DNA of 64,000 nucleotides from Salinarchaeum sp. Harcht-Bsk1 (GTDB lineage Archaea; Halobacteriota; Halobacteria; Halobacteriales; Salinarchaeaceae): the NCBI RefSeq assembly GCF_000403645.1, contig NC_021313.1, forward strand, positions 1,507,014-1,571,013, given 5' to 3'. The notes under the pieces were generated by a model. That model was not told the DNA's origin, did no database searches, and saw only the letters and a program-made list of their open reading frames with translations. The first letter of the stretch is position 1, and the number at the start of each line of letters is the position of its first letter. Positions 1-8,910 of the stretch are shown piece after piece. A program made the translations under genes and the position numbers.

Positions 1-1
1 G

Positions 2-397
2 GTCGGTGCTGCTGGCATCTCGGCTGGCTGTGCAGCGCTCGGCGACGGGAACGACGGCAGTGAATCGACCGACGGCGGGCGGAACCACGCCGGTGCCTCC
101 CAGATCCACCTCCACAACGATTCCGACGAGCGCAAGCGGATCTCGATCGAAGTCACCCGCGAAACGGACTCGCCGACCACCGTCGCCGACCGGTCGCTCT
201 CGCTCGCGCCGGGCGAGGTCGTCCGGCTGCCCGAGGGCCGGAACGTGCGACTGGGCGACGATCTCGCCGTGCTCGTGGACGTCGAGAGGGGACCTCGCGA
301 GCGCTACGTGTGGACCGACCCGACGGCCGAGCAGGCGCCGCTGCACGTCTTCGTCGACGGCACCGACAACGTGCTCTTCGCGCTGCAGGTCGGCTGA
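2..397 (+). CDS. Lipoprotein, C-terminal part (5' end outside window)
   Basis: The reading frame is open from the first bases and ends at TGA 395-397, leaving 131 visible residues. A lipobox-like GISAGC stands at visible residues 5-10, followed by a Gly/Asp/Ser-rich linker, which fits a haloarchaeal lipoprotein cleaved before the cysteine, so only the signal peptide start is missing. The rest is a short beta-rich domain with no motif I recognise (for example LHLHNDSDERKRISIEV, then RYVWTDPTAEQAPLHVFVDG). Function is unknown. It is probably exported and membrane-anchored by lipid. It converges with the oxidoreductase gene on the opposite strand, 24 bases away. Confidence 0.6.
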   Translation, partial: VGAAGISAGCAALGDGNDGSESTDGGRNHAGASQIHLHNDSDERKRISIEVTRETDSPTTVADRSLSLAPGEVVRLPEGRNVRLGDDLAVLVDVERGPRERYVWTDPTAEQAPLHVFVDGTDNVLFALQVG

Positions 398-421
398 GGA
401 CCGGCAGTTCCTGCCGAGCGG

Positions 422-1480
422 TCAGTCCTCGTCGGGGGAAGCAGGTAGCGAAACGGCGACCGCCTCGCCCGATTCTGCCGACTCGTAGGCCGCCTCGACG
501 ACCGCGGTCGCCCGGATCGCGTCCTCGACGGTCGCCGGGGGAGCGTCACCCGATCGAACAGCGTCGAGGAAGGCTTCGGCCTTGGTCGGCTCCGCGCCCC
601 GATCGAGCAGCGGCTCGTGGACGGTCTCCTCGTCGTCGATCGTGCGCATATCCCGGCTTCCCCAGCCGAGCCCGTCGATCTCGACGGCTCCCTCGCTGTC
701 GACGACGTGGTGGGCCTCCCGCACCGTTTGCGCGTCGCCGTAGAAGGACACGTGGGCCGTCGCGCCGCCCTCGAACTCGATCCGGATCTCCGCGCGCTCG
801 TCGATGCCCGGCGACCGGAACGCCATCTCGGCGTCGACCGCCACCGGGTCGAGCCCGGTGACCCACAGCAGCGCGTCGATCACGTGCCGCCCGGTGTCGA
901 CGGTGAACCCGCCGCCCGAGAGGTCCGGGTCGGCGCGCCAGGTTCCCGGCGCGATGTCGAACCAGGGCTGCGTGATTTCCGCTGTGACGTGCCCGATCTC
1001 CGGCGAGTCGACAGCGGCACCGTCGTCGGCAGCGCCGCCCTGGTAGCGCTCCCGTGCTCGCACGAAGGCCTGGTCGAGGTGGCGCTGGTAGCCGACCATC
1101 AGCGTCCGGTCGGCAGCGGCCGCGCGATCCCGGAGGTCGACGGCGTCCTCGACGGTCAGCACGAGCGGCTTCTCACAGAGGACGTGGAGTCCGGCGTCCA
1201 GCGCCGCCGCGACCTGCTCGTGGTGGAGTGCGTGGGGCGTCGCGATCACCACGCCGTCGAGGTCGGCGGACTCGAGCATCGCTGCGTAGTCCTCGTACCG
1301 ATCGGCGGGCTGGACGTCGAGCGCCTCACCGGCCTCGGATCGTGCGGCGTCGCTGACGTCCGCGATGGCGGCGATCGAGGCGGTCGGCTCCGCGCGGAAC
1401 TGTTCGGCGATGTGTCGGCCCAGTGCGCCACAGCCGATGACGCCGACGTGGAATGAGTCGCTCGCTGGTGGCTCACTCAT
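422..1480 (-). CDS. Gfo/Idh/MocA family NAD(P)-dependent oxidoreductase
   Basis: The protein has 352 residues, the usual family length. It starts with a Rossmann nucleotide-binding site, GCGALG at residues 16-21, and carries the family EKP motif at 103-105, where the lysine takes part in catalysis. The C-terminal half has the GGGFTVDTGRH signature with Asp195 and His199, typical of sugar or inositol dehydrogenases. The family oxidises or reduces sugars, cyclitols and related alcohols with NAD(P). The exact substrate cannot be read here. The ATG at 1480 is chosen because the Rossmann fold begins at once after about ten residues. It stands alone, with an RND exporter downstream of its start on the same strand. 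Confidence 0.85.
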   Translation of the reverse strand: MSEPPASDSFHVGVIGCGALGRHIAEQFRAEPTASIAAIADVSDAARSEAGEALDVQPADRYEDYAAMLESADLDGVVIATPHALHHEQVAAALDAGLHVLCEKPLVLTVEDAVDLRDRAAAADRTLMVGYQRHLDQAFVRARERYQGGAADDGAAVDSPEIGHVTAEITQPWFDIAPGTWRADPDLSGGGFTVDTGRHVIDALLWVTGLDPVAVDAEMAFRSPGIDERAEIRIEFEGGATAHVSFYGDAQTVREAHHVVDSEGAVEIDGLGWGSRDMRTIDDEETVHEPLLDRGAEPTKAEAFLDAVRSGDAPPATVEDAIRATAVVEAAYESAESGEAVAVSLPASPDED

Positions 1481-1564
1481 GGCGGTGGGTTCCGTGGCAG
1501 GGTGAAAACCGTCAGGCTCGCGGCAATCAGTTCGCCCGACTGCACCCGTCGGCGTCGAGGTCCG

Positions 1565-4078
1565 TCACCGGATCCGACCGCCCAGCCGCGTCCAGACGAG
1601 CAGGATACTCGGCAGTACGAACACGGCGACCACGAACGAGCAGAGGAGTGCGAACGCCACCAGGAATCCGATCTGGCGGACGTCGGGGAAGGTCGACAGC
1701 GCCAGCGTCCCGAACGCTGCGACCGTGGTCGCCGTGCTCCCCAGGAGCGCTCCGCCGGTGCCCGCAGTCGCCCGCTCGAGTGCCTCGGTGGCGTCGGACG
1801 TCCGCTCCATCTCCTGGGCGAACCGTTCGCTGATGTGGACGGTGTAGTCCGTTCCCAGCCCGATCGCGAGACTCATCAACAGTGCAGTCAGCAGCGTCAG
1901 CGGCACGCCGAACACCCACATCGCGCCGAACACCCAGGTGACGACCATCCCGATCGGGAGGACGGTGACGGCTCCCAGGCTCGCGCTCCCCTTCGTGCGT
2001 CGGTACACGGCCATGATCAACAGGAGGATGACCCCGAGTGCGAGGTACAGCGTTTGCAGCACGTTGTCGGTGAGCACGTCCATCTCGACGAGCAGGATGA
2101 CGTCCTCTCCGGTGGGCGTCGCCGTCACCCCCGGGGCGCCGTCGACGGTCCTGGCACTCCGCCGGATGGCATCGGCTGACTCGCGGAAGTCCGCATCCTG
2201 GCGGACGGGCATGACGACGCGGGCAGACCGGTACTCCCCGTCGTGTCGCTCGATCACCGCGGCGGCCCGGTCCGGCGCGACCTCGAACAGCGCGTGGTAC
2301 ACCTCGCGAACGTTCCTGTCGGGCACGCCGTCGCCGGTGGCGTCCGCCTGCTCGAAGGTCGCCGCGAACGTCGCGTTCTCCGCGGCCGCCGCCTGCATCA
2401 CGGTGATGGGGCTCTGGACGCCCGTCGCCCCGTCCGATCGCTCGAAGGCGACGCCGGACTCGGCGAATCGCTGCTGGGCGCGTGCCATCCGCAACTGCGT
2501 CTCGGGTGCGGTGACGTTGCCCTCGATCAGGATCTGCCCCGAACTCACGCCGGGACCGGCCCGGGCGAAGTTCTGCTCGACGTAGCGCTGGTTGTGCAGG
2601 TACTCGAACTCCTCCATGCCGAACGGCTCCGGCACGTCCTGTTGCCACTGTGCCGGCTGGTCCGGCTCGTACGCCAGACTGGTGTCGAGCGCGCCGAAGG
2701 CGAGGACGCCGCCGGCCGTGAGCAGGAGAGCGACCACGACCACGGTGACCGCGGATCGATTGGCCGCCGACACGCCGAGGGTCAGGAAGTCGCGGACCCG
2801 GCCAGCGTCGTTGCCGAGCGCCGGTTTCCGGCGATCTCGGCCGTACCGTTCGGCGAGACTGTCGATCTCGACCTTCAACGCCGGGACGATCGTCACGAAC
2901 ACCAGGAACGCGGCCACGACGCCGAGCGCGGTGGCCACCACCAGCACCCTGATGTCCGAGAGCGGACTCGTCGCGTTCGACAGGAAGCCGATCGCCGTCG
3001 TGACGGTCACGAGCAATAGCGCGACCCCCACGCCGGAGAGTGCCCGGTCCATCGACGGCCGCACGTCACGATCGATGCGCTCGCCCGCCTCCGCGAGCGT
3101 CCGTTCCTCGCCGCCTCGCTCCTCGCGGTACCGCATGAAGACGTGGAGGCCGTAGTCGATGCTCAAGCCGATCAACAGGATCGGCGCGATGATCGAGGCG
3201 TTCCCGAAGGGGACGTTCAACCATCCGAGGAGGCCGAACATCCACACGAGCGTCAGCACGACGCCGAACATCCCGACCACGACGTCGAGGACGTCCCGGT
3301 ACGCGAAGCTCAATGCGACGAGGATCAACAGCAGCGCGATCGGTCCGATGAACAACAGCGTGTCGGTCGTCGCCTGGGCCTGGAGCTCCTGAAGCGCCGG
3401 CCCCGTGAGCATGAAGTAGTCGTCTTCGGTCTCCTCGTCCGTCCGCTCGAACACCACCTGCTGGGCGTCGGCGACCGGCCCCGTTAGCGCGAACGCCTCC
3501 TCGGGCTCGCCCTCGAGGAGGAACACCATCTGGCGCGACTCCGCGGTAGCTGTCCCGCCGTCGTAGGTCCGTGGAAGCAGCGCGAGCGTCTGCTGTTCCT
3601 CCTGGAGGACGCGGACGACGATCTCGCGGACCTCGGCCTCCTCGGCCCCTTCGAGCGCCTCGATCTGCGTCTGGAGGTCGGCCTGCGGATCCCCGGCGAG
3701 CCGAACGGCGACGCGGTTCGAGACGCCGACGACCGGTTGCTCGGGGTGTGCAGCCTCCCGGACGGTTTCCTCGCCCACCACGTCCCGCTGGAAACGGAGC
3801 GACCGGAGCAGCGACGCCTTCGAGAGCACGTTTCCGCCCTCGTTCTGGACGTACACGGGCACCGACACCACGTCCTCGGTGTTCTCGCCGTAGTTCGTCT
3901 GTATATACTCGAGCTTCTCCTGCTCGACGCTGTCGGAGGCGAGGTCGTCCTCCGTCGGTCCGGGGATGTCGGCTGCTCCCGCCCCGACCACGACGCTGGC
4001 CAGCAGGACGACTGCAATCGTCACCTTGCTGTGAGTGGTCACCACCGCGACCGTCCGGTCCAGCAGTGAGTCGAACAT
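1565..4078 (-). CDS. RND superfamily exporter (MMPL-like), copy 1
   Basis: 837 residues with a duplicated architecture: one N-terminal membrane helix, a large external domain, then a five-to-six-helix bundle, all repeated. Each half carries the RND/MMPL signature with a membrane-embedded Asp-Tyr: GLSIDYGLHVFMRYRE in the first half and GLGTDYTVHISERFAQ in the second. Such proteins export lipids or hydrophobic compounds using the ion gradient. I start it at ATG 4078 (MFDSLLDRTV) because the first transmembrane helix follows directly. The frame is open to 4120 but those 14 residues are atypical. A clear paralogue lies at 54808-57372, with the same domain order and signatures. Substrate unknown. 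Confidence 0.88.
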   Translation of the reverse strand: MFDSLLDRTVAVVTTHSKVTIAVVLLASVVVGAGAADIPGPTEDDLASDSVEQEKLEYIQTNYGENTEDVVSVPVYVQNEGGNVLSKASLLRSLRFQRDVVGEETVREAAHPEQPVVGVSNRVAVRLAGDPQADLQTQIEALEGAEEAEVREIVVRVLQEEQQTLALLPRTYDGGTATAESRQMVFLLEGEPEEAFALTGPVADAQQVVFERTDEETEDDYFMLTGPALQELQAQATTDTLLFIGPIALLLILVALSFAYRDVLDVVVGMFGVVLTLVWMFGLLGWLNVPFGNASIIAPILLIGLSIDYGLHVFMRYREERGGEERTLAEAGERIDRDVRPSMDRALSGVGVALLLVTVTTAIGFLSNATSPLSDIRVLVVATALGVVAAFLVFVTIVPALKVEIDSLAERYGRDRRKPALGNDAGRVRDFLTLGVSAANRSAVTVVVVALLLTAGGVLAFGALDTSLAYEPDQPAQWQQDVPEPFGMEEFEYLHNQRYVEQNFARAGPGVSSGQILIEGNVTAPETQLRMARAQQRFAESGVAFERSDGATGVQSPITVMQAAAAENATFAATFEQADATGDGVPDRNVREVYHALFEVAPDRAAAVIERHDGEYRSARVVMPVRQDADFRESADAIRRSARTVDGAPGVTATPTGEDVILLVEMDVLTDNVLQTLYLALGVILLLIMAVYRRTKGSASLGAVTVLPIGMVVTWVFGAMWVFGVPLTLLTALLMSLAIGLGTDYTVHISERFAQEMERTSDATEALERATAGTGGALLGSTATTVAAFGTLALSTFPDVRQIGFLVAFALLCSFVVAVFVLPSILLVWTRLGGRIR

Positions 4079-4130
4079 GGCGGCCCCTCGGTACGTGTCA
4101 GCGTAACAATTCCTGGTCACAAAGTCGTTG

Positions 4131-4271
4131 TCACGGGTGCCACACCTCGACGCGAACGTCGCCGCGCTGGGTCGTCACCGTCGTCGCCCCCGCAACCGAG
4201 CCGCCGAGGCGGAGTCGCGCTACGGTACGTCGGTTGCAGGCAGTCGTCGGCAAATCTGGGTACGCAGGCAC
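4131..4271 (-). pseudogene. Chimeric gene relic: head of the 4534-6048 gene joined to the tail of the 8464-8910 gene
   Basis: A 46-codon frame opens with GTG 4271 and ends at TGA 4131-4133. Its first half reads DLPTTACNRRTVARLRLGGS and aligns residue for residue, start codon included, with the Tat-like leader of the beta-helix protein encoded at 4534-6048 (DVPTTACNRRTAARLLLGGS). Its second half, GATTVTTQRGDVRVEVWHP, matches the last residues of the pilin-like protein at 8464-8910 (GAATVTTQHGVVRVEVWHP), including the same stop context. The two halves are in frame, joined near a GGCGGC stretch present in both parents. I read it as the product of duplication followed by an internal deletion. Whether it is expressed is unknown. 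Confidence 0.6.
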
Positions 4272-4533
4272 GGGTTCCGAGTGGGTCCCTGTATCAGAGG
4301 CCCCGGAAGGTAGATAGATGCCTGATGGCTGGACGAAACAGGCAGCTTGCTCGTACAGTAGACAGGGCTACCGACCGGTGGGAAGCACGGACTTCCAGGC
4401 GGTAGTCCGCTACTGACGACGGTTCCACAAGTGGCCGCTCCAGGCGATCGGAATTGCGAGTGTCGCCACGCGCTGGCGCACGGGTGCAACATGAGGCCCC
4501 GGCCATGGAATCCCGACCTGCGGCGCGTCGCCG

Positions 4534-6048
4534 TCAGGACGAGCAGGTGGTGTCGTTCTCGATGAACAGGTTCCCCGACGAGGCGCCCTCGACGAGGATT
4601 TGCTCGCCACCGTTCTCACAGATCTCGTTCCGCACGGCCACGTTATCGACGGCGTCGATCAGCACGAGCCCACCACCAGGGCCGAGAACGTTGTTCCCGC
4701 GGATCGTGTTCCCGACGAGTACGTTCTCTGCCGTGTCGACCAGTTGGATCCCGGGACCCTCCTGATTATCGCTGGCGTCGTTCTGGAACAGCACGTTGTT
4801 CGACCCCCGCTCGATCTGGATGCCGTATCGTTCCGTGCTCCTCACCCGGTTCCCACGAAGGACGCCATCGGTGACGTCCACGAGGTCGATCGGTTGAAAG
4901 CCGCTAGAGAAGTTGTCGAGCAGGGTAGGATCCCCGCAGTCCAGGAGCCGTAGTCCACTGAGACCGAAGTCTGCGGATTGGAACCGGCTGTCCCGGAGGA
5001 CGACCCGGTCGGATCCGTCGACGAGGCAGCCAAACAGAAACCCGATGCACTCGGTGCCGGCGAGGATCGCGTCTGGGGACTCGCGCAGGACCACGGCCTC
5101 GGTGCGGTCGTCGTCACCCGTCGTCGCTTCGATGCCGCCGCCCTCTATCGAACTGTCGACGACGATCGCGTCCGGCGACGACGTCAGTTTCGCCCCCTCA
5201 CGGCCAGCGTAGATTTCGACGTTCCGGACGGTACAGCCTGTGGCTCCCTCGACCGCCAGACCGATCGTCCGATCGTCGCCCGGTTCGTCCTCGAAGACCC
5301 GGTCTCCGTTCGCGAGGGAGACCCCCTGAATCAGTGCGTGGTCGCCTCGAACCTGCAGGCAGACGTCCCACTCCACGACTGCGAGGTCGCGGACGACGGC
5401 GTCGTCGCCGGTCACCCGGACGCCGACGCCCTCGAAGTCCCCCTCGACGGCGTGGCCCCGGCCGTCGAGGAGCACGTCGTCGGCCGTAATCTCGATGCAG
5501 ACCTCCCGATCGCACGTCGAGACGTCGCGACCGAGCACGTAGTAGCCAGGCTCGTCGATGGTCGTGCACCCCTCGACGACCGTCGGGTCGCCGCGAGTGC
5601 CCCAGTGCGGACTCGGGAGACGATCCTCGAGTTCGCACGGGGCGACGGATTCGCCCGAATCCCACAGCCGGAGCGCGGCACAGTTTCCATCGATGATCGC
5701 GAACGCTGCCAGGTGGCCCTCGTATGCGAAGACGTCGTAGCCACCGTCGATCGCGCCCGTTACGACGCCGTTCTCGATTGTCGTCCCGCGATCGGTCGAG
5801 ACGCTGTCGTCGGGAACGTCGAGGTGTGGGGCGTGGTCCAGCGGCCGCACGTCACCGGTAGCCTCGAAGGCGTAGTCGACGCGACGGCCGGACTGGGTGT
5901 GGAAGGCGAGCGTGGCCGGGCCGGTGCCCGAATCGGCGCTGGCGCTCCCGACGCCGGCCGCGAGACCCACGAGGGAGCCACCGAGGAGTAGTCGCGCTGC
6001 GGTACGCCGGTTACAGGCCGTCGTCGGCACGTCTGCGTGGTCGGTCAT
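4534..6048 (-). CDS. Exported right-handed beta-helix (NosD/pectate-lyase-like) protein
   Basis: 504 residues from ATG 6048. The N terminus has NRRTAARLLLGGS followed by a hydrophobic stretch ending in GSASADSG, a twin-arginine-type signal peptide. From about residue 160 onward the sequence is a series of beta-helix coils with recurring patterns such as GVRVTGDDAVVRDL, IQIERGSNNVLFQN and IQLVDTAENVLVGN, as in NosD/carbohydrate-binding and sugar-hydrolase fold proteins. Enzymatic residues cannot be assigned. Probably an extracellular protein acting on, or binding, polysaccharide. Upstream in-frame residues to 6132 look non-coding. Its leader is duplicated in the relic at 4131-4271. It shares the C..I..PG.Y.L pattern with the surface protein at 26518. 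Confidence 0.75.
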   Translation of the reverse strand: MTDHADVPTTACNRRTAARLLLGGSLVGLAAGVGSASADSGTGPATLAFHTQSGRRVDYAFEATGDVRPLDHAPHLDVPDDSVSTDRGTTIENGVVTGAIDGGYDVFAYEGHLAAFAIIDGNCAALRLWDSGESVAPCELEDRLPSPHWGTRGDPTVVEGCTTIDEPGYYVLGRDVSTCDREVCIEITADDVLLDGRGHAVEGDFEGVGVRVTGDDAVVRDLAVVEWDVCLQVRGDHALIQGVSLANGDRVFEDEPGDDRTIGLAVEGATGCTVRNVEIYAGREGAKLTSSPDAIVVDSSIEGGGIEATTGDDDRTEAVVLRESPDAILAGTECIGFLFGCLVDGSDRVVLRDSRFQSADFGLSGLRLLDCGDPTLLDNFSSGFQPIDLVDVTDGVLRGNRVRSTERYGIQIERGSNNVLFQNDASDNQEGPGIQLVDTAENVLVGNTIRGNNVLGPGGGLVLIDAVDNVAVRNEICENGGEQILVEGASSGNLFIENDTTCSS

Positions 6049-6128
6049 GGTTTCGAGTGCATCCCTGCAGCGAACTGCGAGATAGCCATTCGATGGTCGT
6101 CCACTTGCATGAAGCCAGCAGACTGTTC

Positions 6129-6140
6129 GCAATATAGAGA
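6129..6140 (-). promoter_or_regulatory. TATA-like box upstream of the beta-helix gene
   Basis: On the minus strand the sequence reads CTCTATATTGCG, the only clear AT-rich box in front of the gene starting at 6048. It would give a 5' leader of about 60 bases. This is seen by eye only. Confidence 0.3.
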
Positions 6141-6179
6141 GCTTCTACAGCCAGTTGAAGGATGCTGCCATCCAGGCAG

Positions 6180-6509
6180 TTACCGGCTACCGACTACGAA
6201 CGCAACCCGATCGGCTGCCGGAGGCGTGGGCGTCGAGGTGGACGGGACGATGCATTCTCCCATTCGGTCGGTGAGCGGTTCCAGATACAGCACCACGACC
6301 GTCGCAAGGGGTCGGGGCGGAACGCAGCAGGCGCCCGCCAGGGTCGGCAGGCAGCCATCACCGCGTTCGTAGTAGGCGAAGCGATCCGGCACGTAGTGAA
6401 GGGCGTAGTCTGCGTAGTTGGCGGGTTCCAGGCCGTCTGGACTCTCCTCGCCGACGTCGCCGTCGACCTCGCCCGTCGGGTGCCACGACCGTGGCCGACG
6501 ACGCCTCAC
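6180..6509 (-). CDS. Orphan hypothetical protein
   Basis: A frame of up to 109 codons from GTG 6509 to TAA 6180. The central part (PANYADYALHYVPDRFAYYE, then a Cys-containing Pro-rich stretch and LATVVVLYLEPLTDRMGE) has a plausible protein-like composition, while the first dozen residues are Arg-rich and look non-coding, so the true start may lie further in. No family recognised and no signal peptide. It sits between the ATP-grasp gene and the beta-helix gene, both on the same strand. It could equally be a chance frame in GC-rich DNA. Confidence 0.3.
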   Translation of the reverse strand: MRRRRPRSWHPTGEVDGDVGEESPDGLEPANYADYALHYVPDRFAYYERGDGCLPTLAGACCVPPRPLATVVVLYLEPLTDRMGECIVPSTSTPTPPAADRVAFVVGSR

Positions 6510-6524
6510 AGCCGACGCTTCCGC

Positions 6525-7685
6525 TCAGCCCGCCGCACCCACCCGCTCCGTCACGGCCGCCCGGAGATCGGCGCCCAGTAGCGCGAGTTTTCCGACCGTC
6601 GGCAGCGGATCCGACAGCCGGACGACGTCGTGGTGGGTCCGCGTCCGCGAGGGCACCACGTACTTACAGAGCGCCCGCAGGACATCCTCGCGCTCGAAGA
6701 CCTGCAGCAAGTCGGCGAACAGACACCGGGCCCGGACGCCGGCCGTGTAGGAGAGGTCTCGGTCCAGGGGCTCGCCGATCCCGAGGCGGTATAGCAGGCC
6801 CGGGAAGTCCACGCCCGCCGCGATCGACAGCGGGAGGCTACCCCAGAAACGGGGATTGAGTTCCAGGAGCTTCGCCGCACCGTCGCGAGGATCGATCCGG
6901 AACTCGACCATCGCGACGCCGAACCAGCCCAGCCCCGCCAGCAGCCGGTCCGCCCTCCGGATCAGGTCGGGGTCGACGACTGTCTCTCGGAGCGTGCTCG
7001 CGCCCCCGTCGGGGTGCCTCGAGCGGAGCCGCTCCTGAACCGTGACGCCTGCGAGCGTTCCCTCCCGGTCGTAGATCGTATAGACCCCGCGCTCGCCGCC
7101 ATCCGGGACGTATTCCTGGACGAGCGTCGGACCGTGGGCGGCGACGGTTCGCTCGTAGAGGGGCTCCAGCTCCGTCGGCGACGCGGCCGTCGCCACGCCC
7201 TCCCGGCCGCTCCCGTAGTGGGGCTTCACGACGACTGGGAAACCGAGTTCGTCCCCGACCGCGTCGAGATCCACCTCTGTGGCGGTCATGGTTCGGGGAT
7301 GCGCGACGTCGAGTGCCCGGGCCGCCTCGATCGTCTGGCCCTTGTCCAGACCCACCTCGAGCGTCTCGTACGGCGGAAACGGCAACGCGGCGTGTGGCTC
7401 GACGCGATCACGGTTCCGGACGACCAGGTCGACAGTCGACTCCGTGACGGGTACGACGACGTCGTACGTGCGGGCCTGGAGTTCGGCTTCGACGGCGTCG
7501 AGGTACGCCGCCTGAGCCACCGCCGGATCGGGGAGCCGGAGGAAGGTCCCGGCGTGCCGCGATAGTCTCCCCGGATTCCACGCACGGTGGCTCGCGACGG
7601 TAGTCGTCAGGCCGCGTCGCCCGAGGGCCCGGATCGCCGCGAGGCTGTGCGTGGTGTGGCAATCGAGCACAAGAACGTCGGGCAT
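6525..7685 (-). CDS. ATP-grasp carboxylate-amine ligase-like protein
   Basis: 386 residues from ATG 7685 (MPDVLVLDCHTTHS). The N-terminal third is a pre-ATP-grasp alpha/beta domain. It is followed by the ATP-grasp core: FPVVVKPHYGSGREGVATAA (the lysine and glycine-rich loop that hold ATP), LVQEYVPDGGERGVYTIY, and the metal-binding end FRIDPRDGAAKLLELNPRFW with Glu and Asn ligands. This arrangement matches the haloarchaeal carboxylate-amine ligases related to carbamoyl-phosphate synthase large chain and D-aspartate ligases, which join a carboxylate to an amine through an acyl phosphate. The substrate is unknown. The frame extends upstream to 8081, but those residues are Arg-rich and lie antisense of nothing useful, so the shorter start is preferred. 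Confidence 0.8.
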   Translation of the reverse strand: MPDVLVLDCHTTHSLAAIRALGRRGLTTTVASHRAWNPGRLSRHAGTFLRLPDPAVAQAAYLDAVEAELQARTYDVVVPVTESTVDLVVRNRDRVEPHAALPFPPYETLEVGLDKGQTIEAARALDVAHPRTMTATEVDLDAVGDELGFPVVVKPHYGSGREGVATAASPTELEPLYERTVAAHGPTLVQEYVPDGGERGVYTIYDREGTLAGVTVQERLRSRHPDGGASTLRETVVDPDLIRRADRLLAGLGWFGVAMVEFRIDPRDGAAKLLELNPRFWGSLPLSIAAGVDFPGLLYRLGIGEPLDRDLSYTAGVRARCLFADLLQVFEREDVLRALCKYVVPSRTRTHHDVVRLSDPLPTVGKLALLGADLRAAVTERVGAAG

Positions 7686-7879
7686 GAGGCTGTGCCCTTG
7701 CTCGTAGGCGATCGGTCCGGTTTGGTAGGAGCAACTTATCCGTGAGACACGACGGACCCGCCGGGCAGCGGACGGTCGCGGGATCATCGCAGGGCGTCCC
7801 TGATGTACAGCCTGGAGCCCACCACGACGCCCGATACAGCGCCATCCCAGTCGTGGCGGTCGGCGATCGGTCTGCACAG

Positions 7880-8467
7880 CTACTGGCCGCGTCCCGTTCC
7901 TGTCTCGGCGTCCAGCAGGTACGTCCCGGTATACGTCGCGTCCTCCGTCAGCGTGCGGAGATCCACCGCGATTGCCAACACCTGGGTGTCGCCGCCGCGC
8001 TCCTGCAGCACGATTCCCTCCCGAGCCTCGCAGGGGCCGAACTGCCGACTCGATCCCCCGGGACAGTTCGCACTCGCCCACGCAGACGCCGCGGAGGTGT
8101 TGCGCTCGATCGCGTGGTGGATCCCACGCTCGATTCGGCCGGTCTCGATCGACGCCACTCGATCGTCGAACCGGCTAGCGACCTCGTCCGCGACCCCACT
8201 CCGCGCCGCCCACGGTCGTACGCCCTGCGACGGTTCGCTCGCGTCGAAGGCCGCTCGCTCGATCGCACGGTGAGCGTCCGCAGTCGCGGTCGTGGCGCTG
8301 GGCTCCGTCGCCGCCATCCCCGCGTAGCCCAACTGCGTGTAGGCGAGCACGATCGGGAGGAGGCCCATCGCGATGACGCCCGCGGCGACGAGGACGAGTT
8401 GACTTCGCCGGGATACCAGCCGCCGTCGCTCGTCACCCTCGCTCCCGCCGGACGCGCCGCTGGTCAC
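7880..8467 (-). CDS. Type IV pilin-like protein, last gene of the pilus operon
   Basis: 195 residues. I choose GTG 8467 because it forms a GTGA 4-base overlap with the stop of the preceding gene, as at every other junction of this operon. GTG 8476 is also possible. The N terminus has SRRSQLVLVAAGVIAMG, a basic patch followed by one hydrophobic helix like a class III (prepilin) signal, and then a soluble domain with two cysteines (ASANCPGG and FGPCEARE) that may pair outside the cell. No catalytic motif. It belongs to one of the uncharacterised families that accompany haloarchaeal pilus ATPase and TadC-type genes. Confidence 0.7.
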   Translation of the reverse strand: MTSGASGGSEGDERRRLVSRRSQLVLVAAGVIAMGLLPIVLAYTQLGYAGMAATEPSATTATADAHRAIERAAFDASEPSQGVRPWAARSGVADEVASRFDDRVASIETGRIERGIHHAIERNTSAASAWASANCPGGSSRQFGPCEAREGIVLQERGGDTQVLAIAVDLRTLTEDATYTGTYLLDAETGTGRGQ

Positions 8468-8910
8468 GGGTGCCACACCTCCACCCGCACCACGCCGTGC
8501 TGGGTCGTCACCGTCGCCGCCCCCGTCACCGCGCCGCCGGGGCGCTCAAAGCCGACCGCACCGTGTGGCGTCTCGATACGATAGAGCAGGTTCTCCGGCA
8601 GCAGGGCTTCGACGCGCCGTTCGAGGGCGGGGGCCTCGCGTTCGAAGCTGTCCCGCGAGCGGGTCAGTTCGTCGAGTCGCGTCGTCCCGCCGTGGCGCGG
8701 TGGCTCCTCGGCGAGCACCACTGCAACGTCCTCCGCGTAGACCTCGAGCTGAGGATCGTCGGCCTGCGGCGCCGGCGTCCCGAGCGCCAGCAGCCCCGCC
8801 AGCGAGAGGATCAGGACGACGCCGATCCCGGCCTCGACGATCGGCATCGAGAGCTGGCCGCGATCGGCAGCGATCGACGATCCCTCTGGTCGTTCACGGC
8901 GCCGACTCAC
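8464..8910 (-). CDS. Small pilin-like protein
   Basis: 148 residues from GTG 8910, overlapping the upstream gene's stop by four bases (GTGA). The N-terminal pattern ADRGQLSMPIVEAGIGVVL is a charged prepilin-like stretch followed by a transmembrane helix. The remainder is soluble and ends GVVRVEVWHP. That tail recurs in the chimeric relic at 4131-4271. It is likely a minor subunit or assembly factor of the pilus encoded by the operon. It is not similar enough to any named family for a firm call. Confidence 0.7.
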   Translation of the reverse strand: MSRRRERPEGSSIAADRGQLSMPIVEAGIGVVLILSLAGLLALGTPAPQADDPQLEVYAEDVAVVLAEEPPRHGGTTRLDELTRSRDSFEREAPALERRVEALLPENLLYRIETPHGAVGFERPGGAVTGAATVTTQHGVVRVEVWHP

